Of a DNA stretch of 32,389 nt, positions 13,879 through 22,309 are shown in pieces (the stretch's first letter is position 1; each line of letters starts with the position of its first letter). The position numbers and the translations under genes were made by a program. Below the pieces are notes generated by a model. That model searched no databases, was not told where the DNA came from, and was given only the letters and a program-made list of their open reading frames with translations. This stretch comes from a virus, in the IMG/VR virus record IMGVR_UViG_3300021964_000279, positions 1-32,389 of that record; one strand, written 5' to 3'.

Positions 13879-14911
13879 TTTCTACCGGTGCCTCTCCCAT
13901 AACCCTGTCCATAGCAGCCTTTTTAAGGTCGCTTTGAAGCCCTAGGTCTTGACGAACCATGTCGTATAGTTCATCTTTCTTATTGGCGATGCGTTCCCCG
14001 TTGAACTTGTACCGCCCCTCGAATAACTCAAGAGCAAGAGCGACATTGACGATATCCTTAGCGGTATCAAAGTCACCCTTACGGTAACCCCCTGAGTTAG
14101 CGAAGTAGAAATCTGCCTGAGCAATCTGCTGGGGGCGGTAGGTCTTGTTCTTCATCACACGCATCTTGATGCTTTGACCTACACGGGTGTCCAACTTAGA
14201 CCCCTCGCTGATCCACTCGTCACGGCGTACCTCAACACGAGTAAAGAAGTAGTAGTTCTTGGCCTTACCACCGGGAGTGGTGCGGGGGTCGCCGTACATG
14301 ACTCCGATCTTGTCACGCCACTGGTTGATAGCGATGAGGGTGCATGACCGCTCATCCTCTGTCATAGAGCGACGCTGTGCTTTGGCGCACTTCTTAAAGA
14401 ACCGACTGAGTATCTGAGCACCGGTGGCAACACTGGCCTCATCCATGGACTTGTTAACTTCTGTTTCCGTGACGAGAGCGGGCAGGCTGTCGATTACGAC
14501 ACAGTCAACTGCTCGGTTGTCCACGGCTTTCAGAACGAGATCAAGAGCGGCTTCCATCTCGTTAGTTTCTACCACCCAAAGACGGTCCAAGTCAACACCG
14601 AAAGAGGCGGCATACTCAGGAACATACTCTTCTGCGGCTACCCACAAGGCCAGCCACTCAGGGTCTTTGGCTTGGTTAGCAGCGATGGTCTTGTAAGCAA
14701 TAGCAGTCTTGCCTGACGACTCTTCGCCTACAATCTCGTTCCACTGGTTAGCCGCCCAGCCACCGCCTAGAGCGAGGTCGTAAGCAAGCAACCCTGTAGT
14801 GGTGTGAGGCATTTCCTGCTTGGCAGAACTGCCTTTGATAATTATGTTTTCTCCGTATTTCTTGTTGATTTCTGCTGCTAGTTCTTCGATTAATACCAGA
14901 CTGTTATCCAC
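13868..14911 (-). CDS. RecA-like recombinase
   Basis: The 347-residue protein has the RecA ATPase core. Walker A is GEESSGKT at 62-69, a Glu in AAEEYVPEYA fits the catalytic region, and the Walker B strand is VVIDSLPALV near 137-146. The region around 200-215 (INQWRDKIGVMYGDPRTTPGG) matches the L2 loop. The long C-terminal domain of bacterial RecA is replaced by a short helical tail. It would form filaments on ssDNA and promote strand exchange. The GTG start at 14911 has AAGGA 6 bases upstream. It is followed by two nuclease genes, an ordered recombination block. Confidence 0.92.
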   Translation of the reverse strand: MDNSLVLIEELAAEINKKYGENIIIKGSSAKQEMPHTTTGLLAYDLALGGGWAANQWNEIVGEESSGKTAIAYKTIAANQAKDPEWLALWVAAEEYVPEYAASFGVDLDRLWVVETNEMEAALDLVLKAVDNRAVDCVVIDSLPALVTETEVNKSMDEASVATGAQILSRFFKKCAKAQRRSMTEDERSCTLIAINQWRDKIGVMYGDPRTTPGGKAKNYYFFTRVEVRRDEWISEGSKLDTRVGQSIKMRVMKNKTYRPQQIAQADFYFANSGGYRKGDFDTAKDIVNVALALELFEGRYKFNGERIANKKDELYDMVRQDLGLQSDLKKAAMDRVMGEAPVESGD

Positions 14912-14920
14912 AATTTTCCT

Positions 14921-15325
14921 TTATGACCAGTTTGACTCCAACCCTTGTGCGTAGGAGCCGTTGTACCCGCACTCAAAGCAGTGTGGGCGGGGCTGTTGCC
15001 CATTGACACGAGAACCTGCGGAACCCATGCCAGAGTAGGCAGTATAGCCAGTAGCGCTACCGCAAGCGGGACATGCCATGCTGCCCTCCATACGGTGTGC
15101 CTCGCCCCCCTTCCACAACCTCATGGCTTCTCCCATAGGGACTTCCGCATTGGCGTCTCTATTGGGGTCAAGCACGGGTTTGGTGTGCTGAGGGGGAGCG
15201 GGCTGGGGAGCCGCCTCAACGACAGACTGTTGAGGCGCTGGGGCAGGTTGAGCCGGAAGGGTAATTCCCCTGCTCGGTTGTTGGGGTTGCCCTAACTTGT
15301 TAGCCCACCAAGAAGAGTTACTCAT
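14921..15325 (-). CDS. Pro-rich protein with C-terminal zinc ribbon, 134 aa
   Basis: The start is placed at the ATG of 15325 because MSNSSWWANKLG resembles the beginning of similar actinophage proteins; the ATG at 15331 is an alternative. The first 60 residues are Pro/Gln/Ala-rich and likely unfolded. The C-terminal part has CPAC (85-88) and CFEC (116-119), a four-Cys zinc ribbon. A Trp-rich N-terminus and a disordered linker joined to a zinc ribbon suggest an adaptor in the replication complex, although this is inference. It ends 10 bases before the RecA-like gene. Confidence 0.72.
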   Translation of the reverse strand: MSNSSWWANKLGQPQQPSRGITLPAQPAPAPQQSVVEAAPQPAPPQHTKPVLDPNRDANAEVPMGEAMRLWKGGEAHRMEGSMACPACGSATGYTAYSGMGSAGSRVNGQQPRPHCFECGYNGSYAQGLESNWS

Positions 15326-15803
15326 CTTCATCATCCTCTATGTTTTCTTCATAGTTAGTAAACTTGTTCATGAAGTCCTCGAAAAGACTTAAGGCTTCGC
15401 TTTGATCTTTGCTAAAGAACTCTGCTGTGGAAAGCATGATATCGGGTATCTCAACTTTTTCGTTGAGGCTGATAACTCCTGAGTTCAACAACATACTGAT
15501 AACAGACACAGCAAAAGAAGTAAGAGAATCAAGCATACCTACACCTGACTCTGCGGTGAGTTGGTTGTCAGGGTCCATGTGCCTAGTCATCCACCAAGCA
15601 CTATTAGCAATCATCTCTCCAGCCTTACCCTGCTGTAGGGTCAGCCATAGAGCGAGAACATCCTTGATCTCTGCTTCCATAGCCTCTTCCGATGAGGGTA
15701 CGAACCCATTATCGTTGGCTATCGAATGCCCCTCAAATGGCGATAAGTACAAAAAGAAGTTACGCCTTTGCTTCCTGACTTCGTGATCAGCGTCTTCAGA
15801 CAT
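15318..15803 (-). CDS. Hypothetical acidic protein, 161 aa
   Basis: The ATG at 15803 lies one base after the polymerase stop. The product is acidic, mostly helical and ends in a very acidic tail (YEENIEDDEDE). It has Trp-rich and Leu-rich helices in residues 45-70 and 95-130. No motif was recognised. A very acidic C-terminus is a common feature of phage ssDNA-binding and replication accessory proteins. Its place between the polymerase and the zinc-ribbon protein suggests a replication accessory role. Confidence 0.7.
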   Translation of the reverse strand: MSEDADHEVRKQRRNFFLYLSPFEGHSIANDNGFVPSSEEAMEAEIKDVLALWLTLQQGKAGEMIANSAWWMTRHMDPDNQLTAESGVGMLDSLTSFAVSVISMLLNSGVISLNEKVEIPDIMLSTAEFFSKDQSEALSLFEDFMNKFTNYEENIEDDEDE

Positions 15804-15804
15804 A

Positions 15805-17895
15805 TCAACCTTTCGCTTCTGCCCAAGATCGGGCATGGTGTGCCTCTACCTCTAATGCAACACCTTCGATAACTCTGCCATTTCCCATTGCTTTTTCTAA
15901 GTCCCTCTCCCATCGTGTGACATCCTGAGAGGGGACGCTTATCACGATCTCGTCGTGAACTTGCACTAACATCTTACACTCTGGGAAAGGCAAAACGTTG
16001 TACACCTTAATCATTGCTTCTTTGCAAATCTCTGACGCTGTACCCTGCACTACTGCGTTAATAGCCTGACGCTCAGATCTAGCACGAGAAGCAAAATCGT
16101 CAGAACCGAGGTCGGGTACACGCCTGCGACGCCCCTTCATTGTCTCTACATACCCCTGAGATCGGGCTTTACGGATAACCTTGTTCTTCCACTCAGTCAA
16201 TCCAGAGTACCCCGCGTTGTAGTTGTCTACGACAGTACGAGCCTCATCAAGAGATAACTGACCACCGGTAGCATCAACGAGACGCTTAGGACCACCACCA
16301 TATCCCATGAGAAAGTTCGGGACTTTTCCGTAGATGTTTCTCTCTTCACCGGTGATCTCCTCTGGGGGCTTGCCCAGAATAACACTGGCAGTACCGGCGT
16401 GTACGTCGATATTCTCACTAAAAATGTGTAGTAGAGCAGAGTCTTGAGAGTACATAGCCATAATACGCATCTCAATCTGAGAGTAGTCAGCGACTATCAG
16501 ACTGTTCTCAGGCTCTGCTACGAATAGGCTACGAACCCGTCCGTCACGTGGGATGTTCTGTAGGTTGGGGTCGCTGGCAGACAGACGACCAGTTGCAGTC
16601 CTGTGAAGATGAAACTGTGGATGCAGCCGGTCTCTGTGTAGCAAAGGAATCAGACCGTCAACGTAGGTTGACTTCATCTTCTTTAACTCTGCATGGTTCA
16701 TCAGCAGGTCTACAACCGGGTGCTTACCCTGTAGCGACTTCAACGAGTCATCATCGACGCTAGGGTTGCCTTTAGCCGTGACTTTCTTTGGCTTGAGACC
16801 TAGCCCGCCCTCACGCTTTTTGCCGAACAGGAACTGGACTTTATGAGAGTTACTGTCGGGGTTGAAGCCTACGGGGGCGTATTGAGAGATATCAACCAGA
16901 TTAAGATTGATATTGAGGTCTAACTCTTTACCGAGTTTAGTCATCTCGCGCTTGTTAACCCTGACTCCGTTCATCTCCATCTGGGCTAGGACTGGCAACA
17001 CGTCCAACTCCAGATACAGAGCGTCCATCATGGTTGAGTGTTGAATCTTACGAAACAATCGTTTGTAGGCTAACCACGCCCAACGAACGTCGTAGTGGAC
17101 GTACCGGCAGGCTTTGCTGAACGGTTCCGTGGTCAGCGTCTTACCGATCTTCCCGTCACGATGGTACGGGTCAAACTTGAACACCGTGTCCAAAATGGTT
17201 ACTAAACGGTAGTTAAGTAGGTTCTCATTGACTAGGTGCATGAGGATCTGGGTGTCTATGTACCTACCCTTAGGTAAATCCCCACCGTAATACTTAGCGA
17301 CGGACTTAGCATCGAACTTGATGTTCTGGTTGATCTTGACAATGTCCTCATCCATAAACAACGGTTCCAAAGCGGTGAACACCTGTTCTTGGGTCAACTG
17401 CTCGGGGGCGTCTGTGAACGTAGCCGGTATGAAGTACTTAGACCTTGCCATCGACTCCTTGCCAGATGACAGAACCGCACGGTATCCGGGCGGAGGGACA
17501 GTTGAGCCGTCCCCTCTCTCCTCTGGAACCAGAACCTCTCCGTTGGGGTGCCCCATTGGTATCGCCCAAGAGTTGCCACGAGTGCCTATCCCTATCCAGA
17601 ACACATCATTCCGAAAGGGGTCAAGAGCAACCCTACCTCGCCACTTATCCTCAATGGCCTGACGTGACCGCTGAACGGTTGTGGGGTGGGTGACTTTGAG
17701 CGAAGCCTCTTTCTCAGCCCACTCACGCTCCACCAAGTCCATAACATCGGCGTGCCGTTCAATGTTTCCACGAGTCTCTACGTCAAATGTGAACTGACGT
17801 TCGCTCTTGACAATATCGACTACCGACAATAACTCTTCCATGGTAGTGACGGCGGGGGCACCATACCCCCGCCGCCACGCTGTGCCGTCAGCCAT
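15805..17895 (-). CDS. polA: Family A DNA polymerase with 3'-5' exonuclease domain
   Basis: The 696-residue protein contains a 3'-5' exonuclease domain (FDVET at 37-41, NIKFDAK at 191-197, YDVRWAW at about 268-274) and a family A polymerase domain. Motif A is ADYSQIEMR at 469-477 and motif C is QVHDE at 645-649. The O-helix reads ERNIYGKVPNFLMGYGG, with K524, F528 and Y532 at the positions of K758, F762 and Y766 of E. coli Pol I. The Arg is one residue too far from the Lys compared with the usual R-x3-K spacing. The 5'-3' exonuclease domain is absent, as in most phage polymerases. It follows the ssDNA-binding protein gene by 3 bases. It is the probable replicative polymerase. Confidence 0.95.
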   Translation of the reverse strand: MADGTAWRRGYGAPAVTTMEELLSVVDIVKSERQFTFDVETRGNIERHADVMDLVEREWAEKEASLKVTHPTTVQRSRQAIEDKWRGRVALDPFRNDVFWIGIGTRGNSWAIPMGHPNGEVLVPEERGDGSTVPPPGYRAVLSSGKESMARSKYFIPATFTDAPEQLTQEQVFTALEPLFMDEDIVKINQNIKFDAKSVAKYYGGDLPKGRYIDTQILMHLVNENLLNYRLVTILDTVFKFDPYHRDGKIGKTLTTEPFSKACRYVHYDVRWAWLAYKRLFRKIQHSTMMDALYLELDVLPVLAQMEMNGVRVNKREMTKLGKELDLNINLNLVDISQYAPVGFNPDSNSHKVQFLFGKKREGGLGLKPKKVTAKGNPSVDDDSLKSLQGKHPVVDLLMNHAELKKMKSTYVDGLIPLLHRDRLHPQFHLHRTATGRLSASDPNLQNIPRDGRVRSLFVAEPENSLIVADYSQIEMRIMAMYSQDSALLHIFSENIDVHAGTASVILGKPPEEITGEERNIYGKVPNFLMGYGGGPKRLVDATGGQLSLDEARTVVDNYNAGYSGLTEWKNKVIRKARSQGYVETMKGRRRRVPDLGSDDFASRARSERQAINAVVQGTASEICKEAMIKVYNVLPFPECKMLVQVHDEIVISVPSQDVTRWERDLEKAMGNGRVIEGVALEVEAHHARSWAEAKG

Positions 17896-17898
17896 GAA

Positions 17899-18585
17899 TC
17901 AGTTTTCGTAATCCAATTCCTCAGCAGCAATGGTAAGCAAAGTCTTACGGTTAGGAATAGGTACGATACTGGTATCGTAAGCCTGCTTCATAACCTGCTC
18001 TAAAGCGTCGTCGGTCAAAGGTGAGATGTTCCACTCTTCTTCCAAGTCCCGATCACGAACCATCTGATGGTTGGTTTGCGAGGTCGGCCCCTTACCACTG
18101 CGGGAGATTGCCCAGTAGTGCTTAGGAAGCGGACCCTGCCGGGGGTCTTGATGAAAGTTCTTAAGGCTGTCGATCACTCGGGGACCGACTTCGTAAGACT
18201 TGATGGTGGTGTCTCCATCCTCAGTAAGCAGAGCCACGTTAAACGCAAAGCGTGCTGAGGGGCGGTGTCCTGCATCGCACAGAGGGCAACCCTGTGGGTG
18301 CATATCTGACAGGCAGGTAAAGGACTTCTGCCCTTGACGCTCCACCCAGTGCATACGGAAACTCGTATACGGCTCTTCTTCTAGGAACTTCACGATGACT
18401 GGCTTGTCATCAATCTTCAGGCGCTGGGCAAACGGGCTGTCAGCCTGCTTGGTTTGCTCTACGTTGCCCCAACCGCGCTTGATTACACGGCGAGCCTGAG
18501 CCACGTTAAGGTCGCTGTCCTGCTCAACGGCAGGAGCATCGACGATGTCGTCATTGTCAATAGTGTCCGTATCAAAACGTCCCAT
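17899..18585 (-). CDS. Probable ssDNA-binding protein (gp32-like), 228 aa
   Basis: I chose the ATG at 18585, which has AGAGAG 9 bases upstream and gives the start MGRFDTD. After an acidic, probably disordered N-terminus of about 40 residues comes a beta-rich domain beginning near residue 60. It contains C91, H96, C100 and C103 (CLSDMHPQGCPLC), a metal site like that of T4 gp32-type ssDNA-binding proteins. The C-terminus is acidic. It lies directly before the DNA polymerase. The role is coating ssDNA for polymerase, helicase and recombinase. The family match is at the motif and context level rather than exact. Confidence 0.78.
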   Translation of the reverse strand: MGRFDTDTIDNDDIVDAPAVEQDSDLNVAQARRVIKRGWGNVEQTKQADSPFAQRLKIDDKPVIVKFLEEEPYTSFRMHWVERQGQKSFTCLSDMHPQGCPLCDAGHRPSARFAFNVALLTEDGDTTIKSYEVGPRVIDSLKNFHQDPRQGPLPKHYWAISRSGKGPTSQTNHQMVRDRDLEEEWNISPLTDDALEQVMKQAYDTSIVPIPNRKTLLTIAAEELDYEN

Positions 18586-18604
18586 GTCTTTAACTCTCTT
18601 CTTG

Positions 18605-19081
18605 TCAGTGTGTTGGGTATTTCTCAGCGATGTGCTTACGAAAGCCGTCCCAATCATTTTGATGTGGGTCGTCAATATTAAACTGCATCGCTGCTTCTAC
18701 AATGAAGACAATCTGTGCTTCACTGTAGAGTCTCCTACCCTTTACCGCCTTGCCCGGAATCTGTTCTGAGCGAGGGGCTGGGGTTCGGAAAGAGGCTGGG
18801 GGAATCCACCCTTTCGCCTCCCATGACCTGATGGTCACAGGCTTTCTATTGAGTGCGGAGGCCAAAGCCCCCACTGTGTAGAACTTACGAGTAACACCTT
18901 TTACTGCGTACTCTTGGTACTTGAGGCCATTTAACCACTCATGAGTTACGTTGTCAATGACCTTTCCACGATTTCTCGGAGCAGTCTTACCGGGAAAGTC
19001 GGGACCGTCCTGCGCAGATTGCTGCTCTGCTTCCTTTTCGGAGATAATAGCGTTAAACAAATCCAACGGATCGGTACTCAT
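18605..19081 (-). CDS. MerR-like helix-turn-helix DNA-binding protein
   Basis: The 158-residue protein has an N-terminal acidic segment and then a MerR-type winged HTH. It is YTVGALASALNRKPVTIRSWEAKGWIP at about 68-94, followed by RRLYSEAQIVFIVEAA. In MerR proteins this fold recognises DNA; the C-terminal effector domain is missing, and no Cys metal site is present. It lies just before the ssDNA-binding protein in the replication block. It could be a transcription regulator or a replication-initiation or partition-type DNA-binding protein. A TACAAT box overlaps its short upstream gap. Confidence 0.8.
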   Translation of the reverse strand: MSTDPLDLFNAIISEKEAEQQSAQDGPDFPGKTAPRNRGKVIDNVTHEWLNGLKYQEYAVKGVTRKFYTVGALASALNRKPVTIRSWEAKGWIPPASFRTPAPRSEQIPGKAVKGRRLYSEAQIVFIVEAAMQFNIDDPHQNDWDGFRKHIAEKYPTH

Positions 19082-19091
19082 ACTGCCCCAT

Positions 19092-19097
19092 ATTGTA
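19092..19097 (-). promoter_or_regulatory. Candidate -10 box before the HTH gene
   Basis: On the minus strand TACAAT matches the -10 consensus at 5 of 6 positions, 10 bases before the ATG. Transcription would start about 3-4 bases before the ATG, giving a nearly leaderless message. Leaderless starts are common in Actinobacteria. No clear -35 box lies before it, so this is a weak call. Confidence 0.3.
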
Positions 19098-19111
19098 TCG
19101 GTAGATAGTTG

Positions 19112-19261
19112 TTACTTTGCGGATAGCCCTTGGAGCAACCGGATAGCGCGGTCAAGTCGCCTTGCTTCGTCGTCACCCCTAGGTACGACTCTTGACAAAA
19201 AGAAAGCCGCATCGGCGGCGACAGCGGTAGTGGGGGAGGGAGCAGAAGCAGTTTGACTCAT
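19112..19261 (-). CDS. Small Ala-rich protein, 49 aa
   Basis: The start chosen is the ATG at 19261, preceded by GAAAGG, rather than the longer form from 19309. The product has a flexible Ser/Thr/Pro/Ala-rich first third and then a likely amphipathic helix (about residues 15-47, with FFLSRVVPRG and RRLDRAIRLL). No family was recognised. It has a 50-base gap before it and a 30-base gap after it. The small size makes this only moderately certain. Confidence 0.55.
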   Translation of the reverse strand: MSQTASAPSPTTAVAADAAFFLSRVVPRGDDEARRLDRAIRLLQGLSAK

Positions 19262-19311
19262 CTCAGTTGGCCTTTCTATGTGTTTGGTGAAGTTACGACG
19301 ATAGCACATGT

Positions 19312-19728
19312 TCAGTAGTCGTAAGTTGCTCCCTCAACCGGCTTCATGAAAGCGTAACTAGGTTTTGGCGTATCGATCAAAGACTGGTACTCTTCCTCCA
19401 GCCCAGCCTCGTCTCGATGGTCGTAGATGTACGCAACGAGGGCATCCTCGTCTACAACCTCTATGGTTTTACTGATAGAATCCCAGATGCCTCGGGCCTT
19501 TGCCCACTGCTCTGCCCGCTCGTGGCTCACGCTCTTACTGCCCTGACGACGTTGACGCTGAAGCATGTAACGCCCAGCCGGTAGCCACTGGTGGCCTTTA
19601 TCGTCCTCTTCACCATTCTCTGTGACGGCATCGACAAGCATCTTTTTGTACTCTTCTACTTGCTTTTTGAGCATGTCAATATGCTTGATTTGCTTTAGGT
19701 ACTCTTCTGCAACTCTCTCTATATCCAT
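19312..19728 (-). CDS. Hypothetical protein with N-terminal coiled coil, 138 aa
   Basis: The first 38 residues (IERVAEEYLKQIKHIDMLKKQVEEYKKMLVDAV) form a heptad-like coiled coil. A Gly/Arg-rich segment follows (WLPAGRYMLQRQRRQG), and then a helical acidic domain up to a Pro-Ser-Tyr C-terminus. The ATG at 19728 is preceded by AGGAGACAAG. It lies directly after the second SNF2 gene, with an 8-base gap, so it may be a partner of that ATPase. No domain was recognised. Confidence 0.72.
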   Translation of the reverse strand: MDIERVAEEYLKQIKHIDMLKKQVEEYKKMLVDAVTENGEEDDKGHQWLPAGRYMLQRQRRQGSKSVSHERAEQWAKARGIWDSISKTIEVVDEDALVAYIYDHRDEAGLEEEYQSLIDTPKPSYAFMKPVEGATYDY

Positions 19729-19736
19729 CTTGTCTC

Positions 19737-21284
19737 CTATACGTTTGACTCTCTCAAAAACTGAGAGAGTGTGTCCATATTTAATTCCATACTTCCGTCG
19801 TTGTCGTGGTGCTTACCGTCAATAAAAGCCTCGTTAACAGACCTTTTAACTTGCAGCATCTCGTACTGACGCTCTTCGATACTACCCTGCATGACGAACG
19901 TTGCAATAGTAACGTGAGGAAACTCAGACGAAAGCCTGATGATTCTTGCCTCTCGTTGTTCTAACTTTCCGCTACTCCATGGAAGGTCGTAACTTATCAA
20001 GTAGTTGGCTATCGGGAGGTCAACCCCGTAACCACCAGCGTCTGAAGAAAGAAATAACCTACAACTGGGGTCTTCGGTAAACCGTTGTTTAGCGGCATCT
20101 CTTTCCTCAGCACTCATTCCCCCCATAAACAGTACGCTGTCGGTCAGCCCTTCGGTCGCCTGCTTTATGAGACGCAAGTTCTTCTTAAAGAAGGAGAACA
20201 AAACTACCTTGTTGTCATCGCTCTCGTCAAGTACCTGTCGTATGTATTCGACACAAGCATCCAGTTTGGGGGCTGCATTGACGCCCTCTAGCCGTCCTTG
20301 TCGCACGATATCATGGGCATACTCACTACCGTGGGGGGAATTCTTATCACCGTATTCCCGTGCCGACTCGGCAATCAAGTCCGGGTTGTCGCATAGCATA
20401 CGTAAAACGGTAAGCCTAGACATGATCTGCCCTTGAGCATCGTCTCCGCCGGAGCCGTTGTAGTGTGCCCACAAGTTAAATGAACCACGAGAGTTCGACA
20501 TAGCGTCACTAATCTTTGATAGTAGATCGTGGGATATGTGCTTGTATAGAGCAGCGCCACGAGTATCAAAGGGGACGGGTATAGTTTGATGAATTATGTC
20601 AGGCAACTGATCTTTAATATCGTCCCTAGTTTTACGAACCATACACTCTTGCATTACCTTGTGCATTTTGTCTAAATTACGATATCTAGTGGGTTTACCC
20701 CAGTGATCTCTGACTATGAAAGTCCTATCAAATGTCTTAAAATCACCTAAAACATCTTTGTCAACGAACTCCATAATGCTAAATAGTTCTTCAGGACGAT
20801 TCTCAATAGGCTGTCCCGTGAGAGCAAACCGGTAAGCAACAGTCCTGCCGACCCTTTTAATGAGCCTAGAACGCTTAGCAGACCTGTTCTTTATCATGGT
20901 GCTCTCGTCCACGACCACTGCTTGTATGGTACCTAACTGACCTATATCGTTTGCCAAAGTCTCAGAGTTAACCACAACATAACGACTGTGCTTAGAGAAC
21001 CTCCATTGTGCCGTACGCCTGTTCTTAGGACCATCGATTACCGTGCATTTAGCGTCTGTGAACTTAGAGATCTCTCTAGCCCACTGGTACTTTAGGGAAG
21101 CGGGGACGATTACTAAACAACGTTCAATCTCCCCTTCTTCAAACAGTTGCTCCACAGCCCCCAATGTTGTGGGGGTTTTTCCAGCACCCATCACCATGCC
21201 TAAAAGCATCTGGCCACGGTCGGTCATCCGCTCTACTGCCTCTTGCTGGTAGGGCCATAATTGTCCTTTAAACACGGATAACAC
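19737..21284 (-). CDS. SNF2-type DEAD/H helicase-like ATPase (second)
   Basis: The 515-residue protein has SNF2 family motifs: PYQQ at 11-14 (Q-like motif), Walker A MGAGKT at 32-37, motif II DEST at 126-129, LTGQP near 154, and in the last quarter the VDLPIANYLISYDLPWSSGKLEQREARIIRL region, which replaces the canonical QAxxRxHRxGQ motif VI with a weaker version. It is not closely similar to the SNF2 gene at 36-1565. Starts at GTG 21284 or GTG 21275 are both possible; the gene overlaps the primase gene by up to 17 bases. A perfect 9-bp hairpin lies at its 3' end. The role is probably replication fork or recombination remodelling. Confidence 0.9.
   Translation of the reverse strand: MLSVFKGQLWPYQQEAVERMTDRGQMLLGMVMGAGKTPTTLGAVEQLFEEGEIERCLVIVPASLKYQWAREISKFTDAKCTVIDGPKNRRTAQWRFSKHSRYVVVNSETLANDIGQLGTIQAVVVDESTMIKNRSAKRSRLIKRVGRTVAYRFALTGQPIENRPEELFSIMEFVDKDVLGDFKTFDRTFIVRDHWGKPTRYRNLDKMHKVMQECMVRKTRDDIKDQLPDIIHQTIPVPFDTRGAALYKHISHDLLSKISDAMSNSRGSFNLWAHYNGSGGDDAQGQIMSRLTVLRMLCDNPDLIAESAREYGDKNSPHGSEYAHDIVRQGRLEGVNAAPKLDACVEYIRQVLDESDDNKVVLFSFFKKNLRLIKQATEGLTDSVLFMGGMSAEERDAAKQRFTEDPSCRLFLSSDAGGYGVDLPIANYLISYDLPWSSGKLEQREARIIRLSSEFPHVTIATFVMQGSIEERQYEMLQVKRSVNEAFIDGKHHDNDGSMELNMDTLSQFLRESNV
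19748..19770 (-). repeat. Perfect 9-bp hairpin at the 3' end of the SNF2 gene
   Basis: ACTCTCTCA (19748-19756) pairs perfectly with TGAGAGAGT (19762-19770) around a 5-base loop. It codes for part of the last residues of the SNF2 protein, just before the stop codon. On the minus strand no T run follows (CAAACG), so it is not a typical terminator. It may stabilise or punctuate the mRNA. Confidence 0.45.
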
Positions 21285-22173
21285 TTGCCCTATCGATACC
21301 GCTTATAATCTGGTAGTCAGTCATGTCGCCTAAGTCCTTTACGCCTTCATCGTACCGCCAGAACTTGACCCTTCGACGTAGGGAGGGGAACGCCGACGAC
21401 AGACGACGGGTCTCCAGAGACCCAGCATTGTCATTGTCTAAGGCAAGGATAACCCCGTCAAACCTGTCGGCCAGCATAGTGATCTGAGTTTCGGAAACGT
21501 TAGCACCGAACGAAGCCACGGCGGAGATGTCCTCACCGGCGTACACGCTGTGGAAGCGGACTACATCTAAGGGGGACTCAAGCAGTAGGGCTACTTTACC
21601 GAACGCACGTTCGATACCAAATAAGGTATCTCCTTTGTGGACTCCCTCGGGCCTGTTGCGTACCCAACCATGCTTCTTAAGTTGCCACCCCCACAATTCT
21701 CCTAGAGGGGACACGATAGGGATAACGGTGGCCTTGTTATACGCATCCCACCGTATGCCGTACTTACGGACGACATCCTCATCTAAGTTTCGTAGACTTA
21801 TAACCCGGTCTGGAAGAGGGGAAAACTTAGCGTAGTGAACCCAGTCAACCGTCTCACGATGTTCGGTGACTTCTTTCTCTACCTCGGTTAACCGGCGAAT
21901 ACCGCTGTTAATCAAGTGGGACTGTATGCTCCACAAAGCGGAAGGATCGTCCGTCAACTGACTTACTAGGTAGGGCAAGTTGCCCCGAGCACCGCAAGAG
22001 AAGCAGTACCACAACCCGGTGTCGGAGTTAATGTACCAAGAATACCGAGAACTCTCCCGGCCCTTAGTCAGGTGGTGTACAGGGCACCTACCGTTAATCT
22101 CATCATTCTGTACCTTGCGGACTTCAACACCTAGCCCTATCAGTACTTCAGTCAGATCGTCCGTGTGACTCAT
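21268..22173 (-). CDS. DNA primase (CHC2 zinc finger and Toprim)
   Basis: The ATG at 22173 (MSHTDD) has AAGGAAA upstream. The 301-residue protein begins with a CHC2-type zinc finger (C30, H33, C57, C60: CPVH...CFSC). A Toprim-type region follows: LLLESPLDV near 200 gives the conserved Glu, and ILALDNDNAG near 250 gives DxDxAG. It is shorter than bacterial DnaG and has no helicase domain; the DnaB-like helicase is encoded separately two genes upstream. It would make RNA primers at the phage fork. Confidence 0.92.
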   Translation of the reverse strand: MSHTDDLTEVLIGLGVEVRKVQNDEINGRCPVHHLTKGRESSRYSWYINSDTGLWYCFSCGARGNLPYLVSQLTDDPSALWSIQSHLINSGIRRLTEVEKEVTEHRETVDWVHYAKFSPLPDRVISLRNLDEDVVRKYGIRWDAYNKATVIPIVSPLGELWGWQLKKHGWVRNRPEGVHKGDTLFGIERAFGKVALLLESPLDVVRFHSVYAGEDISAVASFGANVSETQITMLADRFDGVILALDNDNAGSLETRRLSSAFPSLRRRVKFWRYDEGVKDLGDMTDYQIISGIDRASVIRV

Positions 22174-22309
22174 TTTCCTTGATTTCCTCACGAAGTTTCC
22201 TGATGTACTGAGCCGCTTCTCTCAATAGAGATATTTCTGGGGTACTCATAGATGCGTACTCCAAACGCTCCACGATGTCCATGTCAGTCGAATGATGGGT
22301 CAATTTCAT
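22148..22309 (-). CDS. Hypothetical helical protein, 53 aa
   Basis: The ATG at 22309 is preceded by GGAGG 5 bases away. The product is helical: DIVERLEYASMSTPEISLLREAAQYIRKLREEI, a pattern I know from many small phage proteins, usually named hypothetical. It overlaps the end of the helicase gene by 26 bases and the primase start by 26 bases. The strong ribosome-binding site supports it as a gene. It may be a small helix-hairpin partner of primase or helicase, but no evidence points to either. Confidence 0.65.
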   Translation of the reverse strand: MKLTHHSTDMDIVERLEYASMSTPEISLLREAAQYIRKLREEIKENESHGRSD

